64,000 bases of DNA. Origin: Psychrobacillus faecigallinarum. Lineage in GTDB: Bacteria > Bacillota > Bacilli > Bacillales_A > Planococcaceae. Location: the NCBI RefSeq assembly GCF_014836595.1, contig NZ_JACSQO010000001.1:248001-312000 (forward strand). Direction: 5' to 3'. The notes below the pieces were generated by a model. The model did no database searches. It had not been told where the DNA came from and was given only the letters and a program-made list of their open reading frames with translations. This document shows positions 10,033-18,253 of this stretch, one piece after another (within the stretch, counting starts at the first letter, position 1; every line of letters begins with the position of its first letter). Both the position numbers and the translations under genes were made by a program.

Positions 10033-10515
10033 ATGACATTCCAAACTGCCGATTTATGTGATGATAATTCAAATGAGCTACAGGTGATAGGTTCAGAATT
10101 TAAATCTTACGGTAAAAGCCATAGCTTTTCTGGCCCTATTTGTACCGTTAAAGTTTTCGAGGACAATGTGTTAGTAAGTCATGCTTTAGAAAGCATTCCA
10201 GCAGGCAATGTTTTAGTAATCGATGGCGGGGGGTCTAAAAAGTGCGCTCTATTGGGAGATCGGCTAGCAAGAATTGCCGAAAGTCGAAATTTAGCCGGAA
10301 TTATTATAAATGGCTGTATTCGAGATTCTAAAGATTTGTCTCTGCTAGATATTGGAATTTTAGCACTTGGAAGCAATCCTTTAAAAAGTAAAAAAGAAGG
10401 GACCGGTGAAGAAGATATCCCATTGTTTTTCTTAGGGGTTGATTGGCATCCAGGAGATTATGTTTATGTCGATGAGGATGGCTTAGTTATTTCTAAGAGA
10501 AAATTGATTGACTAA
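10033..10515 (+). CDS. RraA-family protein (HMG/CHA aldolase or RNase E inhibitor-like fold)
   Basis: This 160-residue protein carries the RraA/class II HMG aldolase signatures: DGGGSKKCALLGDRLA near residues 64-79, GIIINGCIRDS near 89-99 with the conserved Arg-Asp, and ALGSNP near 112-117. Members with these residues can be metal-dependent 4-hydroxy-4-methyl-2-oxoglutarate aldolases and oxaloacetate decarboxylases; E. coli RraA instead binds RNase E. Bacillales lack RNase E of that type, so an aldolase/decarboxylase activity is the better guess, but the substrate cannot be read here. The start has a strong AGGAGG. It stands alone between terminators and has no pathway neighbours. Confidence 0.8.
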   Translation: MTFQTADLCDDNSNELQVIGSEFKSYGKSHSFSGPICTVKVFEDNVLVSHALESIPAGNVLVIDGGGSKKCALLGDRLARIAESRNLAGIIINGCIRDSKDLSLLDIGILALGSNPLKSKKEGTGEEDIPLFFLGVDWHPGDYVYVDEDGLVISKRKLID

Positions 10516-10520
10516 ACAAC

Positions 10521-10560
10521 AGCGGTCGAAATATATTTTGGCCGCTTATTTGTATTGTTT
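10521..10560 (+). terminator. Terminator after the RraA-family gene
   Basis: AGCGGTC and GGCCGCT form a GC-rich stem (one G-U) with a 12-base loop, followed by TTATTTGTATTGTTT. It begins 5 bases after the stop codon. The U-tract is broken, so efficiency is uncertain. Confidence 0.65.
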
Positions 10561-10565
10561 AAAAA

Positions 10566-10595
10566 GTCATCTTACACTCCCTACATACATATACT
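10566..10595 (+). promoter_or_regulatory. Candidate sigma-E promoter of the LysM/M14 peptidase
   Basis: GTCATCTT at 10566-10573 resembles the sigma-E -35 (GTCATATT). CATATACT at 10588-10595 fits the CATAnnnT -10 element, with 16 bases between the ATC core and the -10. It sits 34 bases before the ATG of a predicted spore-type endopeptidase, which fits mother-cell expression. It is a pattern match only. Confidence 0.4.
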
Positions 10596-10628
10596 TTTAA
10601 GATGTATAGAATGAAGTGGAGGAAAGGC

Positions 10629-11819
10629 ATGGATGTTTTTGTAAGACAGGGGGATTCCCTTTATTATTATAGTCAGTTGTTTAATATTCCACTACAGTTA
10701 ATTCTCGATTCTAACCAAAGCGTAAACCCACAACAAATTTCATTAGGCCAGCGTATACAAGTCCCTGGATACGTAGGATTGGATTACCAAATCAGACGAG
10801 GAGAATCTCTGTGGGCGCTTGCTCAAAGTCGAAATGTTTCAGTAGATGAAATTCTTTTAGCTAACCCCAATATTGATCCAAGCTCTTTGCAGATTGGTCA
10901 AACAATTAAAATTCCCCTAAGAATTACATGGAGAGTCGTTAATGGTAAACAAAATTACGACTACGAGGCATTGTCTATCGATATTAGACGCCTCCAAACA
11001 GTGTATCCATTTATTAAAGTTTCTTCGATTGGCAGCTCTGTTATGGGCAAAGACCTCCAAGAAATTATAATCGGCAACGGAAACAAGCGAGTCCATTATG
11101 ATGGGTCCTTCCACGCAAATGAATGGATCACCACACCAATTATTATGACTTTTTTAAATGACTATTTACTCTCTTTGACAAGTCAAGGTTCGATTAGAGG
11201 GGTTCTTACAACACCATTATATGAGCAAACCTTCCTTTCTATAGTGCCGATGGTCAATCCAGACGGTGTAAACTTAGTCATTAATGGTCCTCCAACTGAG
11301 GAGCCTTATAGAAGCAACGTTATCGAATGGAATAGCGGAAGTACTAACTTTTCTGGATGGAAGGCCAATATAAACGGTGTAGACTTAAATGATCAGTTTC
11401 CCGCACTATGGGAGCTAGAAAGAGATAGAAACCCTAAAAGTCCCGGACCGAGAGATTACGGCGGAGAAAGCCCCCTTTCTGAACCAGAGGCAATCGCAAT
11501 GGCTGATTTAACTAGAAAAAGAGACTTTGCTCGAGTACTCCCTTTTCACACACAAGGTCAAGTCATATATTGGGGTTTTGAAGATCTTCAACCTCCTGAA
11601 AACGAGGTCCTCGCTATTCAATTTGGTGAAGCTAGCGGCTATATTCCTGTAGAAACAACTAATAGCTATGCTGGCTATAAAGACTGGTTCATACAAGATT
11701 GGAGGAGGCCAGGATTCACTATTGAGCTTGGCATTGGTACCAATCCCCTTCCACTATCTCAATTTGATGAAATTTATGAGGACGCACTAGGAATCTTTCT
11801 ATCAGCCTTATATTTGTAA
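10629..11819 (+). CDS. LysM-containing M14 metallopeptidase (gamma-D-glutamyl-L-diamino acid endopeptidase I type)
   Basis: Two N-terminal LysM repeats (about residues 2-45 and 50-97) bind peptidoglycan and are followed by a zinc carboxypeptidase domain. Zinc ligands appear in FHANEW (His and Glu). GVDLNDQFPALWE is typical of the YqgT/endopeptidase I group rather than the NR of true carboxypeptidases. PFHTQG gives the third His, and FTIELGIG gives the catalytic Glu. Such enzymes cut between gamma-D-Glu and diaminopimelate in spore or cell wall peptides. I start at the ATG at 10629 because GTGGAGGAAAGG lies just before it; an in-frame ATG at 10602 lacks a site. There is no classical signal peptide, as in related sporulation enzymes. 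The protein is 396 residues. Confidence 0.9.
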   Translation: MDVFVRQGDSLYYYSQLFNIPLQLILDSNQSVNPQQISLGQRIQVPGYVGLDYQIRRGESLWALAQSRNVSVDEILLANPNIDPSSLQIGQTIKIPLRITWRVVNGKQNYDYEALSIDIRRLQTVYPFIKVSSIGSSVMGKDLQEIIIGNGNKRVHYDGSFHANEWITTPIIMTFLNDYLLSLTSQGSIRGVLTTPLYEQTFLSIVPMVNPDGVNLVINGPPTEEPYRSNVIEWNSGSTNFSGWKANINGVDLNDQFPALWELERDRNPKSPGPRDYGGESPLSEPEAIAMADLTRKRDFARVLPFHTQGQVIYWGFEDLQPPENEVLAIQFGEASGYIPVETTNSYAGYKDWFIQDWRRPGFTIELGIGTNPLPLSQFDEIYEDALGIFLSALYL

Positions 11820-11821
11820 GC

Positions 11822-11853
11822 AAAAATCCGGTTTCCTTTTGTGAAACCGGATT
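11822..11853 (-). terminator. Terminator of the alpha/beta hydrolase gene, possibly bidirectional
   Basis: A perfect 11-bp stem (AATCCGGTTTC with its complement, 7-base loop) lies between convergent genes. On the minus strand ATTTTTG follows it; on the plus strand the run after it is weaker. It probably serves the minus-strand hydrolase and may also stop the plus-strand peptidase transcript. Confidence 0.8.
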
Positions 11854-11888
11854 AAGTCCTTTAACCTATAAAAACGACAATATAATTT

Positions 11889-12776
11889 CTATTTGGTTAT
11901 ATATTCTTTCTGTAAAATCCATCTTTTAATTTCAATTGCGGTTTGTTCTGGTTCATCCCATTGAAGCATATGTCCTGAATGTTCCATAGCAATAATGGTT
12001 ACGTCATTGATAGCTGTTTCTATCTGATGTATACCTAGTAAACGAGCTTTATCTAAAGACTTCGGATAGGTTGCGTGAATAAGCAATAATGGTGCACGTA
12101 TGGATGGATAGGCATCGGTAAAAGGCTCTAGGAAGAAAGCTTTTATAATGGATATGACCGTAAATTTAGTTGAGATTAAAGTATATCGATTCTCTTCTTT
12201 TCGAAAAAGCGAACTTACAAACTCCTCCTTTTCATTATTCCATTGTTTTGTATAAGTCTTGTATTCCTCTATAATAGTATCCCAATCTACTAATGTGGAA
12301 TTATCCATATATGTATCCCATCCACTTAATGCTAAGTCAAATGTCATTTCTGGTTGATTCACAGGAAATGTAAATCCTCCATCCAACAAAATAATCCCTA
12401 ATAGATCCGTAGGATGATACCGTGTATAATGAAGTGCTAAATCAGCTCCCCAGGAGTGGCCCATTATATAAAAAGGTTTTATAGTAATTTGTTTAATAAC
12501 TTTTTGCAACCACTGTGCCAATGAAGAAAATAAATAATCGTCTTCTCCCTTTAAAGGGCTTGAGCCTCCATGACCAGGAAGATCCAACATGATAAGATGA
12601 AAATCCTTGTCTAATAGAACAGATAGCTCACTGTATGTGTAAATAGAGTTCCCAGCCAGTCCATGTAGACAAATAATTAAAGGATTTCGTTTATCACCAG
12701 CTTCATAGTAATTAATAATATTTCTTCTATCTATTAATTGCTGTTTATCCTTCAAGCACTCACTCCCTATCTTCAT
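11889..12776 (-). CDS. Alpha/beta-fold hydrolase
   Basis: This 295-residue protein has the standard fold motifs: LICLHGLAGNS (oxyanion hole HG) near residue 34, LDLPGHGGSS near 68, the nucleophile elbow GHSWG near 105, and a C-terminal EHSGHMLQWDEPE supplying the His. The acid is likely Asp in the AYPSIRAPLLLIHATYP region or nearby. No signal peptide is seen. The substrate cannot be told. Start choice is uncertain: an AGGAG touches the ATG at 12776 with no spacer, while AGGGAGTG stands 6-7 bases before an in-frame TTG at 12755, which may be the true start. It is monocistronic, ending at the hairpin at 11822-11853. Confidence 0.85.
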   Translation of the reverse strand: MKIGSECLKDKQQLIDRRNIINYYEAGDKRNPLIICLHGLAGNSIYTYSELSVLLDKDFHLIMLDLPGHGGSSPLKGEDDYLFSSLAQWLQKVIKQITIKPFYIMGHSWGADLALHYTRYHPTDLLGIILLDGGFTFPVNQPEMTFDLALSGWDTYMDNSTLVDWDTIIEEYKTYTKQWNNEKEEFVSSLFRKEENRYTLISTKFTVISIIKAFFLEPFTDAYPSIRAPLLLIHATYPKSLDKARLLGIHQIETAINDVTIIAMEHSGHMLQWDEPEQTAIEIKRWILQKEYITK

Positions 12777-13020
12777 CTCCTGTATATATTCGATTTAAAT
12801 ATAGAGATACCCTCTTCTAAAATAATAATAAGAGGCTGGAAAATGAGTAGTTTAATGCTAGATAAAAATGCCGGGAATTGATTCTTGTTATAATTTCTTA
12901 CCAAAAGTACAATTCATTCTGAGTGATTTTCTGGTTTCGTAAACATTAATTTAAGTGAAGTTGTCCTCTGTTATTCCTGAAATTATGTACAGTTTTCACT
13001 TGATATAGAAGAAAATTATA

Positions 13021-13123
13021 GTTGTTCGGAGCGAAGACGGCGACACCTAGGGGACAAGCTCGCGGGAGAGACTAAAGGCTCGACCCATCCCCCAGAAAAG
13101 CTGCCGCCTCAACGGAGAACAAC
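13021..13123. repeat. GC-rich palindrome-bounded element, probable interspersed repeat
   Basis: About 103 bp of markedly higher GC than its surroundings is bounded by GTTGTTC at 13021-13027 and its complement GAACAAC at 13117-13123. Just inside are related GGAGCGAAGACGGCGAC and (complement) GCTGCCGCCTCAACGG segments, and the middle reads GGGACAAGCTCGCGGGAGAG. Short GC-rich interspersed repeats with this kind of 'GGAGCGAAGGCGGCGAC' edge occur in many Bacillales genomes (general knowledge). This is the only copy in the window, so repetition is inferred. It may fold as RNA. Confidence 0.55.
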
Positions 13124-13136
13124 TGCTATGCAGTAG

Positions 13137-13178
13137 AAAAAAGCCCTAAAAATTTACTAATCAATAAATTTTTAGGGC
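13137..13178 (-). terminator. Terminator of the exonuclease gene
   Basis: A perfect 14-bp stem GCCCTAAAAATTTA at 13143-13156 pairs with 13165-13178, with an 8-base loop and TTTTTT on the minus strand. It lies about 60 bases beyond the exonuclease stop. Confidence 0.9.
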
Positions 13179-13237
13179 GTATAAATTTTTATGTTGGATT
13201 TTGACCCGTCCGCTTACTTGAATCTCGTTTATTTCCC

Positions 13238-13957
13238 TCATATTCTTGCAAAGCGATGGTAGACATCGTTTAACGTCTCGCAGCCAACCTCTTTTGCTTT
13301 ATTCACATAAATACTCCATAGCTTAGCAGTCATTTTAGCATCTCCTAGAGCATGATGACGTCCAATTACTGGAATATTGTTATAATCACACAAATCTTCT
13401 AATGCTATTATATTCAAATTAGGCTCTATTACTTTTAAAAGAAAAGATGTATCTACAATCCGATGCTTAAATGGTGTTCGAAATAAGGTTGAACTGGTAT
13501 GTTCCATAAAGTTCCTTTCATGAGTAGCATGATGAGCAACCAAGGTGCTATTTTGTTTAAATTGAAGAAACTTAATAAATACCTCCTCAAGTGACAATGC
13601 ATCCCTTAATTGTTCATTTGTAATGCCAGTTAATTGAACAATTTCATCAGGAATTTCTCGTTTGACATGTACAAGAGAATAAAAAAACTCTTCTTCTATA
13701 AGCTTTTCCCCTGTCATTTTAATAGCTCCTATAGAAATGATGCAATCACCTTTTTCAGGAAAGAAGCCCGTTGTTTCAATATCAAAGACTACAACATTTA
13801 AATTCTCCAAAGGGATATTCAGCACATCTTGAGTTATTTCCTTTTGCAAATTACGTAAAAATGCCATTTGCTGAGCATTTTGTACGTCACTAATACCCAC
13901 ATTTGTCCGCTTCCCTTGTAGCCCTCTCAATATTTGCATAAACGGTTCAAAAGCCAT
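13238..13957 (-). CDS. DEDDh-family 3'-5' exonuclease (DnaQ-like)
   Basis: About 239 residues, with an RNase T/DnaQ exonuclease domain: ExoI VVFDIETTGFFPEKGD (Asp and Glu), ExoII LVAHHATHERNF (Asn/Asp region) and ExoIII HHALGDAKMTAKLW (His and Asp). The ~50-residue N-terminal extension is not recognisable. It resembles the DnaQ-like proteins that often sit beside DUF294-type nucleotidyltransferases. It follows that gene after about 20 bases, so the two form a unit. I start at the ATG at 13955-13957, which has AAAGG nine bases before it; GTG and TTG codons just upstream lack spacing. Its role in DNA or RNA turnover cannot be decided from sequence. Confidence 0.87.
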   Translation of the reverse strand: MAFEPFMQILRGLQGKRTNVGISDVQNAQQMAFLRNLQKEITQDVLNIPLENLNVVVFDIETTGFFPEKGDCIISIGAIKMTGEKLIEEEFFYSLVHVKREIPDEIVQLTGITNEQLRDALSLEEVFIKFLQFKQNSTLVAHHATHERNFMEHTSSTLFRTPFKHRIVDTSFLLKVIEPNLNIIALEDLCDYNNIPVIGRHHALGDAKMTAKLWSIYVNKAKEVGCETLNDVYHRFARI

Positions 13958-13977
13958 CGCCAACACCCTTTGTTTCT

Positions 13978-14931
13978 TTAACTTATACTAGTTAGTTCAA
14001 TTACTTCCGAATGTAGCCTTTTTCCATCCTTTAATATTCTTTTCATATTTTGCAGTTGTTCCTTGTTCAAGTTGTTTATATTTAAGTAATGAGTATCCTC
14101 ATAATTTTCTTTTTGGAGTAAAATCATCCGGTATATTAATAACTCTATGAAATTTTTTTCACAATTTTGAAGCATTTTTTTATAATCATTTAACCTAGTC
14201 AATTGATTTATCCTTTTTAAAGTAGAGGTCTCCAAAACACCTTCCTTTATCGACAATAAGCGCACTGCGTTTACATATGGCAAAAAAGCCGCGTACTTAA
14301 AATTCACATTTCCTTGATAGGGTCCATGTCTTTCTACCAATATTTGACCGACAGGACCAATCACATTTTTTATATACTTTATATTGGAAGAAAAGCGAGG
14401 GAGAGTAGATGGATGTTGCCGTATGAATTCACAAATAATAGATTTTAATTGTTGTGTATAACTTTGATTGCCGTACAATGCTCTTGCATCAAAGAATATT
14501 TGTAGATATCTAATAGCTTCCCATCCTTCATCACTCAACCATTCACCCAATTGTTCTTGCCACTGCTCAAACGATTTGCACCACATAGGATTGGAACTCA
14601 TAACATTCCCTTTACAATAAGGATAACCCACTGCGTTCAGTCCAAGCGCAAGCTCATCTCCCAGTGTTTTAAAATAAGCATCATTCTTTTCACTCGACCA
14701 TTCGTATACAATTCCATGGTCTTGGTCACTGATCAAGCCTTGCTCTTTTCTCCCACCACTACCCGTGATAAACCAAGTAAAATCACAAGGAGGTATTCCT
14801 GCCGTGGTTTTAGCAACATCCATTACTTTGTGCATTACTTGATCATGAAAAACATTGAGAGAAATGGTATCTTTCAAATAGGACATTATTTGCCGGTCCT
14901 TCCATTCTCTTATGGATTCATATGTTTCCAC
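13978..14931 (-). CDS. DUF294-type (GlnD-like) nucleotidyltransferase domain protein
   Basis: About 317 residues. The N-terminal part carries the nucleotidyltransferase signature FTWFITGSGGRKEQGLIS followed by DQDHGIVYE, that is GSGGR-x-E and DxD-like metal ligands as in GlnD uridylyltransferase and DUF294 proteins. The C-terminal half is helical (substrate-binding DUF294_C type). No CBS or cyclic nucleotide-binding domains are attached, unlike many relatives. I favour the GTG at 14929-14931, since AAAGGGAGT precedes it at good spacing; a TTG at 14952 would lie within the amt terminator stem. It is linked to the exonuclease gene downstream and lies after amt, separated by a terminator. The target is unknown. 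Confidence 0.82.
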   Translation of the reverse strand: METYESIREWKDRQIMSYLKDTISLNVFHDQVMHKVMDVAKTTAGIPPCDFTWFITGSGGRKEQGLISDQDHGIVYEWSSEKNDAYFKTLGDELALGLNAVGYPYCKGNVMSSNPMWCKSFEQWQEQLGEWLSDEGWEAIRYLQIFFDARALYGNQSYTQQLKSIICEFIRQHPSTLPRFSSNIKYIKNVIGPVGQILVERHGPYQGNVNFKYAAFLPYVNAVRLLSIKEGVLETSTLKRINQLTRLNDYKKMLQNCEKNFIELLIYRMILLQKENYEDTHYLNINNLNKEQLQNMKRILKDGKRLHSEVIELTSIS

Positions 14932-14949
14932 GACCACACTCCCTTTAAG

Positions 14950-14976
14950 CAAAAAGCCTCTGAACCAGAGGCTTTT
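14950..14976 (-). terminator. Terminator of amt
   Basis: An 11-bp perfect stem (AAAAGCCTCTG with its complement, 3-base loop) lies 19 bases after the amt stop. The minus strand runs GGCTTTTTG. It touches the extreme 5' side of the nucleotidyltransferase gene, so that gene either depends on read-through or has its own promoter inside amt. Confidence 0.88.
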
Positions 14977-14994
14977 GTTTCTATTTTATTCGAA

Positions 14995-16263
14995 TCAATT
15001 AGTGCCTTTTGCTTCCTCTAAAACCATTTGCTCTGGATAACCATAGTTTCCATGCTCGCTCATGTCTAAGCCCATAATTTCTTCTTCTTCAGTCACTCGA
15101 ATACCACCCATGACTTTTTTCATTATAAATAGGATAGCATATGACACGGCAAATGCGAATGCTCCACACGCCGCTACTCCCATTAATTGGACTAATAATT
15201 GGTCAATCCCACCTCCATAAAATAAACCTGGTTTACCAGTAGTCGCAAGTTCTGTTGTAGCAAAGAAACCCGTTGATAAAGTTCCCCAAATACCAGCAGT
15301 TCCATGAACCGAAAGAGCATATATTGGATCGTCAATTTTTCTCTTTTCAAAGAATCGTGCACTATAGAATACTAAAACGCCAGCGATTAAACCAATCACA
15401 ACCGACGCCCATACATCTACAAAAGCACACGACGCAGTAATAGCAACCAACCCAGCTAAAGCACCGTTTAAAATAGTCGGTATATCCGATTTCCCTAAAG
15501 CTACCCACGATATAAATGTCGCCGCTACAGCTCCTGCACCAGCTGCAAGTGCTGTATTTAAGGCTACATACCCAAAGAATGCCGCATCTACAGAAACAGT
15601 ACTGCCTGCATTAAAACCAAACCAGCCAACCCATAGGATCAATACACCTAATGCAGTATACACTTGGTTATGACCCGCTAAATTATTGGCAGAGCCATCT
15701 TTATTATATTTTCCAATTCTAGGCTTAAGAATCATTGTTGCAGCAAGTGCTGCCGCTGCACCTGTTAAATGAACTACTGTAGATCCAGCAAAATCTTGCT
15801 TACCATGCTCCGCTAGCCATCCGCCTCCCCATACCCAATGAGCGATTACCGGATAAACGATTATGCCAAATAGAATGGTAAAAATAACATACGCAGATAA
15901 TTTTGCACGCTCTGCAAAACCACCAAGAGCAATGGTAACTGCAATCCCAGCAAACGCTAATTGAAAGACAAAAAAGACAGTCGGAGAAACGCTCGCTCCC
16001 TCCTGTACTCCACCACCATAGAAGAAATCAGTCATTCCTACAAAAAAGTTAGCATTTCCTCCAAATATAAATCCATATCCGACGGCCCAAAATATTAATG
16101 AAGCCAAGCCGAATGTAAAAATTGTTTTACCAGCAACGTGACCAGCATTCTTCATTCTTGTTGAACCAGCTTCTAAAAGTATAAATCCACCAATCATAAA
16201 AATAACTAAAATTGCAGCAACCATGGTCCATAAGCTGTTCATCAAATACATTACATCTTCCAT
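14995..16263 (-). CDS. amt: Ammonium transporter
   Basis: This Amt/Rh-family membrane channel has 422 residues and about 11 transmembrane helices. Visible features are MNSLWTMVAAILVIFMIGG (first helix), the signature DFAGSTVVHLTGAAAALAA with the first pore His, and SVHGTAGIWG with the second. The cytoplasmic tail ends EEEEIMGLDMSEHGNYGYPE, the part that usually contacts a PII protein. It starts at an ATG with GGGGGAG upstream. No glnK lies beside it, unlike most amt genes. It has a good -35/-10 pair and a TnrA-like box upstream, fitting nitrogen-limitation control, and a terminator just downstream. Confidence 0.95.
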   Translation of the reverse strand: MEDVMYLMNSLWTMVAAILVIFMIGGFILLEAGSTRMKNAGHVAGKTIFTFGLASLIFWAVGYGFIFGGNANFFVGMTDFFYGGGVQEGASVSPTVFFVFQLAFAGIAVTIALGGFAERAKLSAYVIFTILFGIIVYPVIAHWVWGGGWLAEHGKQDFAGSTVVHLTGAAAALAATMILKPRIGKYNKDGSANNLAGHNQVYTALGVLILWVGWFGFNAGSTVSVDAAFFGYVALNTALAAGAGAVAATFISWVALGKSDIPTILNGALAGLVAITASCAFVDVWASVVIGLIAGVLVFYSARFFEKRKIDDPIYALSVHGTAGIWGTLSTGFFATTELATTGKPGLFYGGGIDQLLVQLMGVAACGAFAFAVSYAILFIMKKVMGGIRVTEEEEIMGLDMSEHGNYGYPEQMVLEEAKGTN

Positions 16264-16342
16264 TCTAACTCCCCCTTTTATTCATGTTATGTTTATTCCC
16301 TTAATTATGTTAGGAAATATAACATAAATTATTTATATTTTT

Positions 16343-16370
16343 ATTTTACTGGTTTTATAACGAATGTCAA
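16343..16370 (-). promoter_or_regulatory. Sigma-A type promoter of amt
   Basis: The minus strand reads TTGACA (16365-16370), a 16-base spacer and TAAAAT (16343-16348). The start point would be near 16336, leaving a leader of about 70 bases to the amt ATG. It is inferred from consensus match. Confidence 0.55.
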
Positions 16371-16398
16371 TATAGTTTTCTGAATTTAATTTATTTTG

Positions 16399-16415
16399 TG
16401 TGAATATATGTAACA
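16399..16415. promoter_or_regulatory. TnrA-box-like palindrome upstream of amt
   Basis: TGTGAATATATGTAACA matches the 17-base TnrA consensus TGTNANAWWWTNTNACA at every defined position but one. TnrA (and GlnR) bind such sites to control nitrogen genes, and B. subtilis amt (nrgA) is a TnrA target. The box centre is about 70 bases before the proposed start point, farther than the usual about 50, so the promoter or the site may be mis-assigned. Confidence 0.5.
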
Positions 16416-16810
16416 TAGACTTGTGAATACGATTTATGAATAAATCCTTCCCTTTTCCTTGCACACAAGGCTAATAACTACTTTAAGCTTTTTTTAAAGA
16501 TGACATGACAAACAACTCCAATTTAAAGAAGAATAGTTGAGAGGTGCATGCAAATTTATTGGAATTAGAACAGACATATGAAATGTATCTCAGTGCCTTT
16601 CACATATCCACCTTAATCCTAAATCTTTTTATCTAAAAGATCCCTACCATCAGACATGAAATGTCCCTTGAAATAAAATTTAATGTGTCACCACTTAAAT
16701 ACAGGGTAATTCATATCATTTCAATTATCCGTTACGCAAAAGTATTTCCCAGAAAATAATAACTCTATCGCTTCGTTACTTCTTTATAAGATTTACGGTT
16801 TCTTAATAAT

Positions 16811-16853
16811 AAAAAAAGCTTACTGGATTATACAATCTATCCAGTAAGCTTTT
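16811..16853 (-). terminator. Terminator of the odhA-odhB operon
   Basis: A perfect 15-bp stem (AAAAGCTTACTGGAT with its complement, 10-base loop) ends in TTTTTTT on the minus strand. It lies 145 bases beyond the odhB stop, leaving a fairly long 3' untranslated stretch. Confidence 0.88.
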
Positions 16854-16997
16854 GTGTTGTTTGAATCACTTTTCCATTAGGAATTAACAAGGTTATTTAT
16901 TGAATACCATTCCTTGGAAAATGTTTAAATTCTATTTTTCAAATTATTTCTAGCTGAGTTAACTTTATAATTCCTTTTATTGTCCCATCTAGATTTG

Positions 16998-18230
16998 TTA
17001 GGATTCAAGCATTAAATCCTCCGGGTTTTCCAGTAGCTCTTTTACGGTTTTTAAAAACCCCACGGAATCCTTTCCGTCAATTACGCGATGATCATAAGAC
17101 AAAGCCACATACATCATTGGACGAATTTCTATTTCGAGACCCACAGCTACCGGACGTTTTTGTATCGTATGCATACCTAAAATACCAACCTGAGTCCCAT
17201 TTAAGATTGGCGTCGACATGAGTGAACCAAATACACCACCATTTGTTATGGTAAAGGAGCCTCCAGTCATGTCAGAAAGAGCTAGCTTGTTATCTCGAGC
17301 TTTTTTAGCAAGGCCAGCAATATCTCCTTCAATTTCCGCAAAATTTTTGCGATCTGCATCACGGACGATAGGTACTACAAGACCTCCCTCTGTAGATACA
17401 GCAATACCGATATCATAGAAGTTGTTTTTGACAATATATTCTCCATCGAGTTGAGAATTGACATAAGGATATTTTTTAAGAGCAGCAACTACAGCTTTTG
17501 TGAAAAATGACATAAATCCTAAACGAACATCGTTATCCTCAAAGAATTTATCTTTTTTACGAGAGCGTAAAGCCATAACATTCGTCATATCGATTTCATT
17601 AAACGTCGTTAGCATTGCAGTGCTTTGTCTAACTTCTAACAAACGTGAAGCAATGGTTTGGCGTCGACGAGACATTTTTTCGCGAGTGGTACGCCCATCA
17701 TTTTCATTAACAGGAGCAGATGCTAATTTAGGCGACTCTGTTGTTTGTTTTGAACCATGAGCAGATACATCTTGTACACGAACCCGTCCCATTGGATCGA
17801 CAGGTGATACATCATTTAAGTCAATACCTTTTTCTCTTGCAAGTTTTCGTGCAGCAGGACTAGCAATTGGTCGACCTTGATGATCAGAGGTCCCTTCTGT
17901 ATTAGTAATCGGTGCATTTTCTGCCTTAGGTATTTCTGGTGCTTTCTCTTCTACTTTCACTTCCTCATTTTTAGGTTGTGAAGCAGGAGCTCCAGATCCT
18001 TCACCAACAATCGCAATAACTTCTCCTACTTGCACTGTATCTCCTTCACCAAATAATAGCTCACTAACTACTCCTGCTTCCTCCGAAATAACCTCAACAT
18101 TTACCTTATCTGTCTCAAGCTCAACAATGAACTCACCTTTTTCAACAGTATCACCTGGTTTTTTTAACCACTGAGCGATAGTGCCCTCTGTAATAGACTC
18201 TGCTAGTTCCGGAACAATAATTTCAGCCAC
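16998..18230 (-). CDS. odhB: 2-oxoglutarate dehydrogenase E2, dihydrolipoamide succinyltransferase
   Basis: OdhB transfers succinyl groups from the E1 enzyme to CoA. The 410-residue chain is in family order: one lipoyl domain (about 1-77) with the lipoylated Lys in [11 protein letters not shown]; an Ala/Pro/Glu-rich linker; an E3-binding domain ([19 protein letters not shown] near 120); and the catalytic domain ending [15 protein letters not shown] with the active His and Asp. The start is GTG at 18228-18230, preceded by AGGAGG at eight bases. It is 23 bases after odhA, so the two are co-transcribed. E3 (lpd) is not in the window. Confidence 0.97.
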   Translation of the reverse strand: MAEIIVPELAESITEGTIAQWLKKPGDTVEKGEFIVELETDKVNVEVISEEAGVVSELLFGEGDTVQVGEVIAIVGEGSGAPASQPKNEEVKVEEKAPEIPKAENAPITNTEGTSDHQGRPIASPAARKLAREKGIDLNDVSPVDPMGRVRVQDVSAHGSKQTTESPKLASAPVNENDGRTTREKMSRRRQTIASRLLEVRQSTAMLTTFNEIDMTNVMALRSRKKDKFFEDNDVRLGFMSFFTKAVVAALKKYPYVNSQLDGEYIVKNNFYDIGIAVSTEGGLVVPIVRDADRKNFAEIEGDIAGLAKKARDNKLALSDMTGGSFTITNGGVFGSLMSTPILNGTQVGILGMHTIQKRPVAVGLEIEIRPMMYVALSYDHRVIDGKDSVGFLKTVKELLENPEDLMLES

Positions 18231-18253
18231 TTAAACTTCCTCCTCTTAGTTGC

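Larger units (their letters stand above)
12777..13237. other. Non-coding gap with a GC-rich repeat-like element and a terminator
   Basis: The gap between the hydrolase and exonuclease genes holds no plausible reading frame. It contains the GC-rich element at 13021-13123 and the exonuclease terminator at 13137-13178. The remainder, 12777-13020, is AT-rich and shows only a weak CCTCTT/AAGAGG inverted repeat at 12811-12835. Confidence 0.7.
16264..16997. other. Non-coding gap: amt promoter region and odhB 3' end
   Basis: These 734 AT-rich bases carry the amt promoter (16343-16370), a TnrA-like box (16399-16415) and the odh terminator (16811-16853). Between 16416 and 16810 I see no convincing gene, RNA or repeat. 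Confidence 0.65.

Noticed and set aside
12811..12835. CCTCTT/AAGAGG hairpin
   Set aside because: Only six pairs, with an AT loop and no T-run; probably chance.
14551..15021. 156-residue plus-strand reading frame
   Set aside because: It is antisense to the nucleotidyltransferase and the amt end, with no family features.
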